Positions 9,022 to 18,617 of a stretch of 64,000 bases of DNA are shown piece by piece. The notes beneath the pieces are model-generated. The model did no database searches. It had not been told where the DNA came from and saw only the letters and a list, made by a program, of their open reading frames with translations. Location: contig NZ_JAGYPD010000004.1 of NCBI RefSeq assembly GCF_018343515.1, positions 248,001 to 312,000 of the forward strand, read 5' to 3'. The position numbers were made by a program, and so were the translations under genes. Source of the DNA: Bacillus sp. FJAT-50079. GTDB lineage: Bacteria; Bacillota; Bacilli; Bacillales; Bacillaceae_C. Position 1 is the stretch's first letter; each line of letters starts with the position of its first letter.

Positions 9022-9858
9022 TTGGAGTTACTATTTACATCGATAAAAGATGCGATCCGTCTGAAATTATATTTAACAGCAAATGGCTTACGAGAAACGC
9101 TGGTAAAAAGCCAAGACCAGTTTATGTATACATTTCAAGTCGATCAAAGGAAGAGGAGCCGTTATGAGCAGGCATTAATTACGTTTATTAAAGATGTGAA
9201 AAGAAATGAATGGTTAAATAACACGCTGCAACACAAATTTCATTATGAAAATGAAGATGAGCGCAGCCATATTATCGAAATAGCGACACAAATGTTTTCT
9301 GGTGCTCGTCATGATTTATCAGAGCTTGCTGGTGTGATTGATGAATCGGGGCTGATTAAGGAAGCTGTTTCCGATTTACTAAGCTTTGGAGGAGCCGTTT
9401 CCTTTGAATCATTTTCCCGATTTCGTTTAAAACCTTATTATGAGCGGGTGGAAAAATATTTAGAGATCGCAATTGATGAGTATAAAATGGAGCAAGAATA
9501 TCAGACATTTGTACAAATGTTACGAGATTATTTGAGAAACCGTGCGACAAGAATGGAAGTTATCCATCTCCTGCTTAATCAAACACCGAAGTTTTACGAT
9601 GAGCATCTCCATGAACTGTCGAGTGATGAAATAAAAGAGATGATGGATCAGCGCCTTTTAGCTAATCATCCGATCTATGTCGATTCAGCGGTGATTGCTC
9701 CACTTCTATCAATCGCTGCTATAAAAGTATATGTTTATACAGATAAAGCAGATCAACCGCTTATCAGAACACTGTCTAATATTTTTGAAGAACGGATTTC
9801 TGTGTTGACGCCTGTCCATTTTTCTATACTAAAAAAGGCATATGTGAATAAGCCTTGA
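9022..9858 (+). CDS. ytxC: YtxC-like protein, sporulation-associated
   Basis: A 278-residue protein of the YtxC family, conserved in spore formers immediately upstream of thrS. It is predicted soluble and largely alpha-helical, with charged central segments (FRLKPYYERVEKYLEIAIDEYKMEQEY, around 133-160) and no catalytic motif I can identify. The start is TTG, preceded by AAGGGGGGAC. The stop codon overlaps the -35 box of the thrS promoter, so the two genes are packed but separately promoted. The function is not known from the sequence. Confidence 0.8.
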   Translation: MELLFTSIKDAIRLKLYLTANGLRETLVKSQDQFMYTFQVDQRKRSRYEQALITFIKDVKRNEWLNNTLQHKFHYENEDERSHIIEIATQMFSGARHDLSELAGVIDESGLIKEAVSDLLSFGGAVSFESFSRFRLKPYYERVEKYLEIAIDEYKMEQEYQTFVQMLRDYLRNRATRMEVIHLLLNQTPKFYDEHLHELSSDEIKEMMDQRLLANHPIYVDSAVIAPLLSIAAIKVYVYTDKADQPLIRTLSNIFEERISVLTPVHFSILKKAYVNKP

Positions 9859-9883
9859 TTTTCCTTACGCAACTCGCTATAAT
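9855..9883 (+). promoter_or_regulatory. SigA promoter of thrS
   Basis: TTGATT and TATAAT are separated by exactly 17 bases, just ahead of the T-box leader. The -35 box overlaps the ytxC stop codon. Confidence 0.8.
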
Positions 9884-9889
9884 TACGTA

Positions 9890-10150
9890 CATAAACGAAC
9901 ATGAAATAAGTTGCGATAAGGACATGAGTATTTTGCTACGGTTTTCAGAGAGGGAAGTATTGCTGTGAGCTTCCTAACACGGGCATGATATTTACCACCT
10001 TTGAACTCCGATCGTGAACGAAGTAATGATCGGCGGAATGATCCGTTACAATGAATCCAAAGTCAATATACGTTTCGTATGTTGAAAATGAGGGTGGAAC
10101 CACGTGTATAAAAACTCGTCCCTTTCCAGGGATGGGTTTTTTTGTTTTTT
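9890..10150 (+). promoter_or_regulatory. T-box riboswitch, threonine specifier, controlling thrS
   Basis: Leader RNA that senses uncharged tRNA-Thr. The T-box motif AGGGTGGAACCACG lies at 10091-10104, followed by a terminator hairpin (GTCCCT/AGGGAT core, about 10113-10137) and a T-run. The likely specifier codon is ACC at 9994-9996, followed by ACCT as in the pheS leader of this window. An antiterminator forms when the T-box pairs with the uncharged tRNA acceptor end. Confidence 0.93.
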
Positions 10151-10237
10151 ATTTTTTATTTCAAAAAGTAGAAGTGCCTTGATTATTGTTAATCAATCGG
10201 CGCGGATGCTATACATCTAATAAAGGAGTGGCACATG

Positions 10238-12175
10238 ATGTCAGAACAAGTTCAAATTACTTTCCCAGATGGCTCAGTAAAGGAGTTTCAAAAGGGAGTA
10301 ACAACAGAAGAAATTGCAGCTTCGATTAGCCCTGGTTTACGACGAAATGCGCTTGCCGGGAAGCTAAGCGGTAAACTGATCGATTTAAAAACACCAATTG
10401 AGGAAGATGGCTCAATCGCAATCATCACTCCAGATAGCGCGGATGCACTTGAGATAATGCGCCATAGCTCAGCTCACCTTATGGCTCAAGCGGTGAAAAG
10501 ACTGTATCCTGATGCGAAATTTGGTGTTGGTCCTGTCATTGAAGATGGATTTTATTACGATATGGATATCGAACATGCGATTACACCAGAAGATTTACCT
10601 GTAATTGAAAAAGAAATGAAGAAAATCATCAATGAAAACATTGAAGTTGTACGTAAAGAAGTATCACGTGCTGAAGCGAAAGAACTGTTCGCGGATGATC
10701 CATATAAGCAAGAGCTCATTGATGCGATTCCTGAAGATGAAAAAGTAACGATTTATACACAAGGCGAATTTTCCGATTTATGCCGTGGTGTCCACGTTCC
10801 GTCAACAAGCAAAATTAAAGAATTTAAATTGCTTAGCATTGCTGGTGCATATTGGCGCGGTGACAGTAAAAATAAAATGCTTCAACGTGTATACGGAACT
10901 GCTTTTTTCAAAAAAGATGCGCTTGAAAAGCATCTAAAAATGTTGGAAGAAGCGAAGGAGCGCGACCATCGTAAACTGGGGAAAGAGTTAAGTCTATTTA
11001 CGAACTCTCAACAGGTTGGGCAAGGAATGCCGCTTTGGTTACCAAAAGGTGCAACAATCCGTAGAATTGTCGAGCGGTACATTGTTGATAAAGAAGTCGA
11101 ACTTGGCTATGATCACGTATATACACCGATTATGGCGAATGTTGAACTATATAAAATGAGCGGTCACTGGGATCATTATCAGGAGAATATGTTCCCGATC
11201 ATGGATATGGACAATGAGCAGCTCGTTCTTCGTCCGATGAACTGCCCGCATCATATGATGATTTATAAAAATGACATCCATAGCTATCGCGAGCTGCCAA
11301 TCCGGATTGCTGAGCTTGGAACGATGCACCGCTACGAAATGTCAGGCGCATTATCAGGCCTTCAACGTGTTCGTGGCATGACATTAAATGATGCACATAT
11401 TTTTGTTCGTCCAGACCAAATAAAAGAAGAGTTCATCCGCGTTGTCGAGCTCATTGTGGAAGTTTATAAAGATTTTAACATTAGTGATTATGCCTTCCGT
11501 CTTTCCTATCGTGATCCAGAGGATAAGGAAAAATATTTTGATGATGATGAAATGTGGAATAAAGCACAAGCAATGATAAAAGATGCGATGGATGAGCTAG
11601 GTGTCGACTACTTCGAAGCAGAAGGTGAAGCAGCCTTTTACGGTCCGAAGCTCGATGTTCAAGTGAAAACAGCTTTAGGAAAAGAAGAAACATTGTCAAC
11701 TGTGCAGCTTGATTTCCTCTTGCCTGAAAAATTCGATCTTACTTATGTTGGGGAAGATGGAAAACAACATCGTCCAGTCGTCATTCACCGTGGGGTCGTG
11801 TCAACGATGGAACGCTTTGTTGCTTTCTTAATCGAAGAATACAAAGGAGCATTCCCTACATGGCTTGCACCTGTTCAAGCTCAAGTAATCCCGGTATCAC
11901 CTGATGTGCATTTTGATTATGCAAAACAAGTGCGAGATCAATTGAAATCGTTAGGATTCCGTGTCGAGCTTGACCAACGAGATGAAAAAATCGGCTATAA
12001 AATCCGTGAAGCACAAATGCAAAAAATTCCGTATATGCTCGTTGTTGGAGATAATGAAGTATCCGCTGAAGCAGTAAATGTAAGAAAATACGGAGAGCAA
12101 AAATCTGAAACAGTCTCACTGAAAGACTTTATTGAGCAACTAAACGCAGATGTTCAATTGAGATCGAGACAATAA
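10238..12175 (+). CDS. thrS: Threonyl-tRNA synthetase
   Basis: Class II synthetase that charges tRNA-Thr. The protein of about 645 residues has an N-terminal TGS domain (1-62), an editing domain with HSSAHLMA and CRGVHVPST, the catalytic core (motif 2 region [20 protein letters not shown]; zinc site around MNCPHHM) and a C-terminal anticodon-binding domain (about 545-645). ATGs at 10235 and 10238 are both possible behind AAAGGAGTG; the second matches the usual MS- start. Expression is controlled by the T-box leader. Confidence 0.97.
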   Translation: MSEQVQITFPDGSVKEFQKGVTTEEIAASISPGLRRNALAGKLSGKLIDLKTPIEEDGSIAIITPDSADALEIMRHSSAHLMAQAVKRLYPDAKFGVGPVIEDGFYYDMDIEHAITPEDLPVIEKEMKKIINENIEVVRKEVSRAEAKELFADDPYKQELIDAIPEDEKVTIYTQGEFSDLCRGVHVPSTSKIKEFKLLSIAGAYWRGDSKNKMLQRVYGTAFFKKDALEKHLKMLEEAKERDHRKLGKELSLFTNSQQVGQGMPLWLPKGATIRRIVERYIVDKEVELGYDHVYTPIMANVELYKMSGHWDHYQENMFPIMDMDNEQLVLRPMNCPHHMMIYKNDIHSYRELPIRIAELGTMHRYEMSGALSGLQRVRGMTLNDAHIFVRPDQIKEEFIRVVELIVEVYKDFNISDYAFRLSYRDPEDKEKYFDDDEMWNKAQAMIKDAMDELGVDYFEAEGEAAFYGPKLDVQVKTALGKEETLSTVQLDFLLPEKFDLTYVGEDGKQHRPVVIHRGVVSTMERFVAFLIEEYKGAFPTWLAPVQAQVIPVSPDVHFDYAKQVRDQLKSLGFRVELDQRDEKIGYKIREAQMQKIPYMLVVGDNEVSAEAVNVRKYGEQKSETVSLKDFIEQLNADVQLRSRQ

Positions 12176-12180
12176 AAAAA

Positions 12181-12210
12181 CAGGCTGGCAACTGTGCCAG
12201 CCTATTTTTT
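12181..12210. terminator. Bidirectional terminator between thrS and the yusW-like gene
   Basis: A 9-bp perfect stem AGGCTGGCA/TGCCAGCCT with a four-base loop. A-rich sequence lies on one side and a T-run on the other. The stop codon of the convergent minus-strand gene lies inside it. Confidence 0.93.
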
Positions 12211-12735
12211 ATCTTCAATATCGATTTTTGTCCCGTCTTTCGTTGTATAATCAAGATCAAACTCTGTATAATCTTCAGCAAGCTGAAATGCGTTTAAAAT
12301 GGTCTGGATTACTTCTGTTTGTGGGGTATTAGCTGTAAGGGAAACATCCTTCATTACGTTATATATCCCATTAAAAGCATCCGCGCCTTTCATCATCTGC
12401 CCATTGATATCATCTTCTAGTTCAGCCTCATAAACACCCTTTGGATCTTTTTGTTCATATTCAACATCATATTTTTTATTTGGCCCATATTTTACTTCTA
12501 AATCAAATTTTATGAAGTCAAGATCAGCCATTTGATCGGTTGCCCCTGGATCATTCACATTCCCATTTGATTTTACCCCGCTGTCGGTAACACTTTGATT
12601 ATCAGGGGTTTTCGGTTCAGTAGCACCATCCATTTGCTCTTTTGGATTGTTATCAACGGATGGATCGTTTGAACAGGCGACGAGTCCAAACAATAAAGCA
12701 AAGCTAGCAAACGTGTAGCTCAATTTTTTTAACAT
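12202..12735 (-). CDS. YusW-like lipoprotein
   Basis: A 177-residue secreted lipoprotein. The ATG at 12735 with a GGAGGT site opens a signal peptide (KKLSYTFASFALLFGL) ending in the lipobox LVAC, after which comes a low-complexity acidic linker (SNDPSVDNN...). The C-terminal half (DLEVKYGPNKKYDVEYEQ...TEVIQTILNAFQL...FDLDYTTKDG) resembles Bacillus YusW. The longer ORF from 12837 would run into repeat DNA and is rejected. It is convergent with thrS and monocistronic. The family function is unknown. Confidence 0.82.
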   Translation of the reverse strand: MLKKLSYTFASFALLFGLVACSNDPSVDNNPKEQMDGATEPKTPDNQSVTDSGVKSNGNVNDPGATDQMADLDFIKFDLEVKYGPNKKYDVEYEQKDPKGVYEAELEDDINGQMMKGADAFNGIYNVMKDVSLTANTPQTEVIQTILNAFQLAEDYTEFDLDYTTKDGTKIDIEDKK

Positions 12736-12794
12736 ATGACAGACCTCCAAAGAAAAGAATCTATATAAGTTGAAGTTATAATTTTGCACTTTCC

Positions 12795-12955
12795 AGCTGA
12801 CTGGAGTGGAGAGCGGCGGCTCCCGTGGGAATAGCACGGCTGAAGAGCTCGCTGGACCGCATTAAAAGGAAGTCGCCACATCGTGTGGTAACAGCCTCGT
12901 GACCAACACCTGTTGGCCCGAGCCCATGCCCGGAACGGAACTCAGCGGTTAGTTG
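12795..12955. repeat. Dispersed GC-rich intergenic repeat, type A/B mosaic
   Basis: GC-rich block with GCGGCTCCCGTGGGAATAGC and CGGAACGGAA words of type A. Its inner module GTCGCCACATCGTGTGGTAA has the short palindrome (CCACA-TGTGG) also seen in the type B elements at 24.0, 48.9 and 52.5 kb. It lies between the yusW-like gene and the infC promoter. Confidence 0.6.
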
Positions 12956-13085
12956 AATTACTAACTTTAACTTATATATATTAAAGTTTTTCCTTTCTAG
13001 CTAAATTTAAACATTTTTAAAAAAGGCATTGCTTTCTAAGTGTCTGTTTGTTATGATGAAAGACGTTGTAAATAGCAATCAACAT

Positions 13086-13114
13086 TTGACAGAGCCATCT
13101 GCATATGATATATT
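13086..13114 (+). promoter_or_regulatory. SigA promoter of infC-rpmI-rplT
   Basis: TTGACA and TATATT boxes with a 17-base spacer, about 220 bases before infC. Confidence 0.85.
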
Positions 13115-13120
13115 TACTAA

Positions 13121-13272
13121 GGTGAAAATGAATACTCGTTTGTAAAAGAAGAGGCTGCCCGCTTCTCGCCTGATTGACGCATAAAGCTGTTAACAGGTTA
13201 TTGATTTCATATCCATTCTTGACTATTTGTGCGTGAATGTGGTGCGGGTTGCTTATGCCCGTGCTTTTTTTA
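13121..13272 (+). promoter_or_regulatory. L20-type leader with attenuator terminator
   Basis: The transcribed leader ends in a hairpin (GTGCGGG at 13242-13248 pairing with CCCGTGC at 13258-13264, with two G-U pairs) followed by seven T residues, all before infC. In B. subtilis, ribosomal protein L20 binds the equivalent leader and causes premature termination. Position and operon content support the same control here; the L20-binding fold itself was not modelled. Confidence 0.75.
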
Positions 13273-13334
13273 TGTGTATAAATAAGCTTTTGCAAACAAA
13301 GGTATTCCTTAAAAAACCTTGGAGGTGGCTAACT

Positions 13335-13850
13335 ATTAGCAAAGATATGTTGGTAAATGAAGGCATCCGTGCCCGTGAACTTCGTCTAATCGATCATAAT
13401 GGTGAGCAATTGGGAGTTAAATCCCGAAATGAAGCGTTGGAAATCGCTGCTCGTGTAAATCTTGATCTCGTTCTTGTTGCTCCGAATGCGAAACCACCAG
13501 TCGCTCGAGTAATGGATTATGGAAAACATCGTTTTGAGATGCAAAAACGAGATAGAGAAGCCCGTAAAAACCAAAAAGTGATTAATGTGAAGGAAGTTCG
13601 TTTGAGTCCTACGATCGATGAACATGATTTCAATACAAAGCTTCGCAATGGTCGAAAATTCCTTGAAAAAGGAGACAAAGTGAAAGCTTCGATTCGCTTT
13701 AAAGGACGTGCCATTACACATAAAGAAATCGGTCAGCGTGTTCTAACTCGCTTTGCCGAAGAGTGTGAAGATGTGGCGACGGTTGAGTCCAAACCGAGAA
13801 TGGACGGAAGAAGCATGTTCTTAGTACTAGCACCAAAAACTGAAAAGTAA
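13335..13850 (+). CDS. infC: Translation initiation factor IF-3 (AUU start)
   Basis: IF-3 keeps 30S subunits free and checks start-codon pairing. The 171-residue protein has the N-terminal ([14 protein letters not shown]) and C-terminal ([19 protein letters not shown]) domains. The strong GGAGGTGG site is followed by ATT at 13335 with ISKDML... residues, exactly where Bacillus infC begins. The next ATG (13347) is 18 bases from the site and would clip the domain. IF-3 discriminates against AUU starts, so this codon allows autoregulation. Confidence 0.95.
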   Translation: MSKDMLVNEGIRARELRLIDHNGEQLGVKSRNEALEIAARVNLDLVLVAPNAKPPVARVMDYGKHRFEMQKRDREARKNQKVINVKEVRLSPTIDEHDFNTKLRNGRKFLEKGDKVKASIRFKGRAITHKEIGQRVLTRFAEECEDVATVESKPRMDGRSMFLVLAPKTEK

Positions 13851-13871
13851 TGTTTTGAGGAGGAAAACCCA

Positions 13872-14072
13872 ATGCCTAAAATGAAAACACACCGTGGCGC
13901 AGCTAAGCGTTTCAAAAAAACAGCGTCTGGTAAATTGAAACGTTCACACGCTTATGTAAGCCACTTGGCTGCAAACAAATCTACAAAACAAAAACGTAAA
14001 CTTCGTAAATCTGCGATGGTTTCAAAAGGCGACTTCCGTCGTATCCGTCATTTGCTTGACAATATAAAGTAA
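13872..14072 (+). CDS. rpmI: 50S ribosomal protein L35
   Basis: Short, highly basic 66-residue protein ([17 protein letters not shown] start) of the large ribosomal subunit. It lies 21 bases after infC with a GAGGAGG ribosome site, inside the conserved infC-rpmI-rplT operon. Length and sequence are typical. Confidence 0.98.
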   Translation: MPKMKTHRGAAKRFKKTASGKLKRSHAYVSHLAANKSTKQKRKLRKSAMVSKGDFRRIRHLLDNIK

Positions 14073-14108
14073 TTTTTAAAGGTTAGATCCAATTAGGAGG
14101 GAATTAAT

Positions 14109-14462
14109 ATGCCACGTGTAAAAGGCGGTACAGTAACCCGCAGACGTCGTAATAAAATATTAAAATTAGCTAAAGGTTATTATGGTTCTAAACATAGATT
14201 ATTTAAAGTAGCAAAACAACAAGTTATGAAATCTTATAACTATGCTTATCGCGATCGCCGCAACAAAAAGCGTGATTTCCGTAAATTATGGATTACACGT
14301 ATTAACGCTGCTGCTCGTTTAAACGGTCTTTCTTACAGCCGTTTAATGCACGGCTTAAAAGTTGCTGGCATCGAAGTGAACCGTAAAATGCTTGCAGACT
14401 TAGCTGTACATGACGAAAAAGCATTTGCTGAATTAGCAAACAAAGCAAAATCTGCATTATAA
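14109..14462 (+). CDS. rplT: 50S ribosomal protein L20
   Basis: Assembly-initiating large-subunit protein, 117 residues. A basic N-terminal extension ([19 protein letters not shown]) is followed by a globular C-terminal domain. It has a TAGGAGGG ribosome site and is the last gene of the operon. In Bacillus it also represses the operon by binding the infC leader. Confidence 0.98.
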   Translation: MPRVKGGTVTRRRRNKILKLAKGYYGSKHRLFKVAKQQVMKSYNYAYRDRRNKKRDFRKLWITRINAAARLNGLSYSRLMHGLKVAGIEVNRKMLADLAVHDEKAFAELANKAKSAL

Positions 14463-14470
14463 TAAATTTA

Positions 14471-14505
14471 AAAGACCATTCTCTATTTGGAGAACGGTCT
14501 TTTGT
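14471..14505 (+). terminator. Terminator after rplT
   Basis: A 13-base stem with one mismatch (AAAGACCATTCTC/GAGAACGGTCTTT) and a T-rich tail, directly after rplT. Confidence 0.88.
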
Positions 14506-14527
14506 TTCTTAAGGGGGAAGCTCGATC

Positions 14528-14803
14528 ATGCTGCGATTTCTAGTGATTTGGTATTTTATCGTCATAAATGTATGGGGTTTGCAATTGATGGGTATTGATA
14601 AAAAAAGTGCGCGGCTGAAGAAAAAACGCATCAGTGAAAAGCGTCTTTGGATGTTTGCCTTGATCGGCGGTGCTCCTGGAATGACGGTCGGCATGCATAT
14701 GTATCGGCATAAAACGAAACATGTAACATTTAAATACGGTCTGCCTATTCTTGCAGCAATCGACTTGCTCGTTTATATTTTCGTTCTTAGGTGTCTGGCA
14801 TAA
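14528..14803 (+). CDS. ysdA: YsdA, DUF1294 membrane protein
   Basis: A 91-residue membrane protein with an N-terminal hydrophobic helix (FLVIWYFIVINVWGL), a basic loop (DKKSARLKKKRISEKRLW) and a C-terminal helix (GLPILAAIDLLVYIFVL). The GGAPG...MHMYRHKTKH segment is characteristic of DUF1294. A GGGGGAAG site precedes the ATG. Its place after rplT is conserved in Bacillus. Its function is unknown. Confidence 0.88.
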   Translation: MLRFLVIWYFIVINVWGLQLMGIDKKSARLKKKRISEKRLWMFALIGGAPGMTVGMHMYRHKTKHVTFKYGLPILAAIDLLVYIFVLRCLA

Positions 14804-14850
14804 CGGACAAGGGCAAAAAATATAATGTAGTAGAAAGCAGGTGATCAGCG

Positions 14851-15432
14851 ATGAACGAACAATTATTGATCATGCTTGCGTTTATGGAAGGAAGTGGATT
14901 GCTCGCCCCGTTTTTATTTATCGCGTTCCATATTGTAAGGCAGTTTCTGTTCGTCCCGGTCATCCTCGTCTGTATGATTGGAGGGATGTTATTCGGATCC
15001 TTTTTTGGAATGATTTATTCAATGATCGGACTACTTTTATTATCTGCCCTCTTTTATTTCTCCATTGGAAAAATGCCAGGAACACACGCCAAGTTAATGA
15101 ATGTAAAATATAAGTGGTTTGGCCGCTATAATAAAATGACGATTGGCCAAATTGCTGTTTTACGACTTATTCCTTTTTTTCATTATCATTTGCTAAATAT
15201 TTGCTTATTAGAAAGAAAGCCGGATTTTCATGGATTTATGAAAGGAGCTTTTATCACGAATGTGCCGCTCGTTTTTTTCTACACGGTATTCGGTGAATTT
15301 ATTACCCATTTTTCACCTGGAATGGCCGTCATGATCATTTCTGCGCTCGCCCTTTTATTCTATTTGTTAAGAGAAAAAATCGTCACAGTCACGTGGAAAG
15401 AGTTTTTTGCAAAAGAATCTGCACAATCATGA
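14851..15432 (+). CDS. VTT-domain (TVP38/TMEM64, DedA-like) membrane protein
   Basis: A 193-residue polytopic membrane protein of the TVP38/TMEM64 family, related to DedA flippase-like proteins. The conserved core is visible: FVPVILVCMIGGMLFGSFFG-type re-entrant segment (about 42-60), the RYNKMTIGQIAVLRLIPFFHYHLLN arginine-bearing stretch (about 100-125) and two or three further spans. Family members are implicated in lipid carrier recycling and membrane homeostasis; the role here is inference. It follows ysdA by 47 bases and may be cotranscribed. Confidence 0.8.
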   Translation: MNEQLLIMLAFMEGSGLLAPFLFIAFHIVRQFLFVPVILVCMIGGMLFGSFFGMIYSMIGLLLLSALFYFSIGKMPGTHAKLMNVKYKWFGRYNKMTIGQIAVLRLIPFFHYHLLNICLLERKPDFHGFMKGAFITNVPLVFFYTVFGEFITHFSPGMAVMIISALALLFYLLREKIVTVTWKEFFAKESAQS

Positions 15433-15470
15433 AAAAACCATTGTCCATGTTTAGCTGCGCAATGGTTTTT
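15432..15470. terminator. Bidirectional terminator between converging genes
   Basis: Inverted repeat AAAACCATTG/CAATGGTTTT with A-rich and T-rich flanks. It separates the VTT-family gene from convergent ysdB. Confidence 0.85.
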
Positions 15471-15855
15471 ATTTGTTTTTCGCGATTAATTCTTTAATCG
15501 GGCTTTTCCAGTCAATAACTGCGTGCGGGTATCTTAGTTTAATTTCATTTTCAATCATCATAAAATCATCGTATGTTAAACCTTGAAGTACGTCGGAATT
15601 TTTCGGCCAGACAAAAATCGATACAACATCAAAGGCACGATCCGTTGTTCCCAAATATTTTTCCCCTTCAAACATGACACCTTTTAATGTAATGAGAAAG
15701 TTTTTGCGAATATTATCGGGAACATCATAAAAGAAAAATTTCTTTTGTTCATGTGCTGATTCTAATTTCCGTTTTGGGCTTACAATATACATGACAATTT
15801 TGTAAATGAGATAAATAATTGCTGCAAAAATGACAAGTCTCAGCAAAATAATCAT
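15469..15855 (-). CDS. ysdB: YsdB, SigW-regulated small protein
   Basis: A 128-residue protein with one N-terminal membrane helix (IILLRLVIFAAIIYLIYKIVMYIV) and a soluble domain (KKFFFYDVPDNIRKNFLITLKGVMFEGEKYLG...). The ATG at 15855 has GGAGG eight bases upstream; the longer TTG version is rejected. Position and sequence match Bacillus YsdB, a member of the SigW envelope-stress regulon. A consensus SigW promoter lies upstream. Its biochemical role is unknown. Confidence 0.88.
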   Translation of the reverse strand: MIILLRLVIFAAIIYLIYKIVMYIVSPKRKLESAHEQKKFFFYDVPDNIRKNFLITLKGVMFEGEKYLGTTDRAFDVVSIFVWPKNSDVLQGLTYDDFMMIENEIKLRYPHAVIDWKSPIKELIAKNK

Positions 15856-15890
15856 GGCTAGGTCCTCCAATTAGTTAATATTACTCTGTA

Positions 15891-15916
15891 TACGGATGAT
15901 TAGGAAAAAGGTTTCA
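15891..15916 (-). promoter_or_regulatory. SigW (ECF sigma) promoter of ysdB
   Basis: On the minus strand, TGAAAC is followed after exactly 16 bases by CGTA, the SigW consensus of Bacillus. It lies about 35 bases from the ysdB start and predicts induction by cell-envelope stress. Confidence 0.88.
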
Positions 15917-15951
15917 TTATTGGTATAATTTTTTTTGAAGGAGTGATCAAT

Positions 15952-16443
15952 ATGACCTTGCAAGAATGGTTTGCGATGCAACATGAGCTAGACCGCTTTA
16001 TTGTCGAGGAACATGGTCTGCAAACACAAAACCTTGTTGAGAAAAAGATTCTTGCTTTACTCGTCGAAATTGGTGAGCTTGCCAATGAAACGAGATGTTT
16101 TAAATTTTGGAGCAAAAAAGAACCGTCAGCACAAGAGATCATTTTAGAAGAATTTGTCGACGGTGTTCATTTTATTTTATCCATTGGTAATGAACTTGGC
16201 TTTGCTGAAAAGAAAATTGATATCGTCTCATCCGAAGGAAACAAAGAATTGGATCAATGTTTTCTAATGATCATTCATTTAGTCGACCAACTGCGAGAAT
16301 CAAGAACATTTGAAAACTATGAGCAATTGCTCCGTCAATATTTTATTCTTGGTCAATCACTTGGTTTTTCGATTGATGACGTACAAAAAGCATATCGCCA
16401 AAAAAATGAAGTGAATTATCAGCGTCAGCGAGACGGATATTAA
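15952..16443 (+). CDS. Dimeric all-alpha dUTP diphosphatase / MazG-like hydrolase
   Basis: A 163-residue all-helical protein with the metal-binding pattern of dimeric dUTPases and MazG-like enzymes: EIGELANE (about 43-50), a CFKFWSKKE segment and EEFVDGVHF (about 69-77). It probably hydrolyses dUTP to dUMP, keeping uracil out of DNA. The ATG at 15952 is eight bases from GGAG; an upstream in-frame GTG overlaps that site. It lies between divergent ysdB and ysdC. The substrate is inferred from the family. Confidence 0.82.
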   Translation: MTLQEWFAMQHELDRFIVEEHGLQTQNLVEKKILALLVEIGELANETRCFKFWSKKEPSAQEIILEEFVDGVHFILSIGNELGFAEKKIDIVSSEGNKELDQCFLMIIHLVDQLRESRTFENYEQLLRQYFILGQSLGFSIDDVQKAYRQKNEVNYQRQRDGY

Positions 16444-16486
16444 TTGTAATTAGCTTTATATTATCATAAAAATGGAGGATTATACG

Positions 16487-17572
16487 ATGGCTAAACTTGA
16501 TGAAACATTAACAATGCTAAAAGAGTTAACTGATGCAAAAGGCATTCCAGGTAATGAACGTGAACCTAGAGAAGTCATGAAAAAGTACATAACGCCATAT
16601 GCAGATAAAATGGAGACGGACGGTCTTGGCAGTTTAATCGCGGTTAAAAAAGGTGAGGAAAACGGTCCGAAGATCATGATCGCCGGTCATTTAGATGAAG
16701 TTGGCTTTATGATTACGCAAATTGATGAGAAAGGTTTTTTACGATTCCAAACGGTTGGTGGCTGGTGGTCCCAAGTGATGCTTGCCCAACGTGTGACAAT
16801 CGTTACGTCAAAAGGCGAAATCACCGGCATTATCGGCTCGAAGCCTCCGCATATTTTACCACCAGAAGCACGGAAAAAGCCGGTCGATATTAAAGATATG
16901 TTTATCGATATCGGCGCATCAAGCCGAGATGAGGCAAGAGAATGGGGTGTTGCACCGGGAGATATGGTGGTACCGCATTTTGATTTTACAGTAATGAATA
17001 ATGAGAAATTATTGCTTGCAAAAGCGTGGGACAATCGAATTGGCTGTGCGATTGCGATCGACGTATTGAAAAACTTACAGGGTGAAAACCATCCGAATGT
17101 TGTTTACGGAGTAGGAACTGTTCAGGAGGAAGTTGGACTGCGCGGTGCAAAAACAGCGGCTAACAAAGTTCAGCCGGACATTTCGATTGCTGTTGACGTA
17201 GGTATTGCTGGTGATACACCAGGAGTATCAGAGAAAGAAGCGCAAGGGAAAATGGGTGACGGCCCGCAAATTATTTTATATGATGCGTCCATGGTATCAC
17301 ATAAAGGCTTGCGCGATTTAGTTGTTTCTGTCGCGGAAGAATTAAATATCCCGCATCAATTTGACGCTCTTCCAGGTGGCGGAACAGATGCCGGCTCTAC
17401 ACATGTTGCTGGTGAAGGTGCACCATCACTCGCAATAACGATTGCAACACGTTATATTCATACTCATGGTGGCATCCTTCATCGCGATGATTATGAAAAT
17501 GCAGTCAAATTAATCACAGAAGTTGTGAAACGATTAGATCGCAAAACGGTTGATACAATTACGTACGAATAA
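16487..17572 (+). CDS. ysdC: M42 family glutamyl aminopeptidase-like metallopeptidase YsdC
   Basis: Cytoplasmic di-metal aminopeptidase, 361 residues, the same length as B. subtilis YsdC. Metal-site motifs of the M42 family are visible: AGHLDEVG (His68), [21 protein letters not shown] with the catalytic Glu, and a late His in [11 protein letters not shown]42 enzymes form tetrahedral dodecamers that trim peptides. The ATG at 16487 is chosen because GGAGG lies nine bases upstream, inside the longer ORF. It is followed by a strong terminator. Confidence 0.92.
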   Translation: MAKLDETLTMLKELTDAKGIPGNEREPREVMKKYITPYADKMETDGLGSLIAVKKGEENGPKIMIAGHLDEVGFMITQIDEKGFLRFQTVGGWWSQVMLAQRVTIVTSKGEITGIIGSKPPHILPPEARKKPVDIKDMFIDIGASSRDEAREWGVAPGDMVVPHFDFTVMNNEKLLLAKAWDNRIGCAIAIDVLKNLQGENHPNVVYGVGTVQEEVGLRGAKTAANKVQPDISIAVDVGIAGDTPGVSEKEAQGKMGDGPQIILYDASMVSHKGLRDLVVSVAEELNIPHQFDALPGGGTDAGSTHVAGEGAPSLAITIATRYIHTHGGILHRDDYENAVKLITEVVKRLDRKTVDTITYE

Positions 17573-17588
17573 GATTTAACAATTCGGC

Positions 17589-17626
17589 GGCTAAACCTTG
17601 TTAGAACGAGGTTTAGCCTTCTCTTT
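17589..17626 (+). terminator. Terminator after ysdC
   Basis: Perfect 10-bp stem GGCTAAACCT/AGGTTTAGCC with a ten-base loop, followed by a T-rich run. Confidence 0.85.
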
Positions 17627-17674
17627 GTGTGGGGCTAATTGCCCGTTAATGGTTAAAGTTCATAAACGCTGTTC

Positions 17675-18385
17675 AATAGCATCTCTCTAATATTCTGTTG
17701 ATCGAAAAAACGGGTAATGTTGTCCAATAGCGCTTCTCTAATCTCCCGTCGATCGTAAAAAGCGGTAAATGCTGCCTAATAGGAGTTTCCTAATCTCCCG
17801 TCGATCGTAAAAATCGGTAAATGTTGTCTAATAGGCTTGCTCTAATCTCCCGTCGAACGTAAAAATCGGTAAATGTTGTCCAATAGGAGTACCCTAATAT
17901 CCCTTCGAACGTAAAAATCGGTAGAGATTGTCCAATAGGAGTACCCTAATATCCCCTCGAACGTAAACATCGGTAGATGTTGTCCAATAGGATTGCTCTA
18001 ATGTCCCGTCGAACGTAAAAATCGGTAAATGTTGTCCAATAGGATTGCTCTAATGTCCCTTCGAACGTAAAAATCGATAGATGTTGTCCAATAGGAGTAC
18101 CCTAATATCCCGTAAATCCTAAAAAGCGGTAAATGTTGTCCAATAGGATTGCTCTAATATCCCGTCGAACGTAAACATCGGTAAATGCTGTCCAATAGGA
18201 TTGCTCTAATATCCCTTCGAACGTAAAAAGCGATAGATGTTGTCTAATAGGAGTGCTCTAATATCCTGTCGAACGTAAAAATCGGTAAATGTTGTCTAAT
18301 AGGAGTGCCCTAATATCCCGTAAATCGAAAAAACTGGTCATGGTGTCCAATAGGGCTTCTCTGTTATCCCTCTCATAATAAATAC
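17675..18385. repeat. 52-bp tandem repeat array, about 14 copies
   Basis: Units beginning AATAGG recur at exactly 52-bp steps from 17726 to 18298 (12 copies in register), with one degraded copy on each side. The unit contains CTAATATCCCGTCGAACG and ATCGGTAAATGTTG. Divergence is scattered through the unit, so there are no conserved repeats with unique spacers. No ORF runs through it, since 52 is not a multiple of three. It fills the 1 kb gap between ysdC and the next gene. A single related unit lies at the left window edge. Confidence 0.95.
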
Positions 18386-18617
18386 AATCCAAAACTCTCA
18401 TACTCCAAACCTCGTATAAAATCAGTAATTATAGACATAAATCTACCGATCATTACTAGAATATTGCTTCAATTATTTGAAGAGTTACATTATGCGCTAA
18501 TATTTCGTCCTATTTTTTCGTTAAGCAATACATTTTAGACTTTCGAGTAAATATTTCTTTTCATCTAGTGAAAAATCCTGTATGGTCAAAGAAGATTATT
18601 TTTTAAGGAGAAAACAG

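Noticed and set aside
17675-18385. CRISPR array
   Set aside because: The whole 52-bp unit is repeated with scattered variation; there are no conserved repeats alternating with unique spacers and no cas genes.
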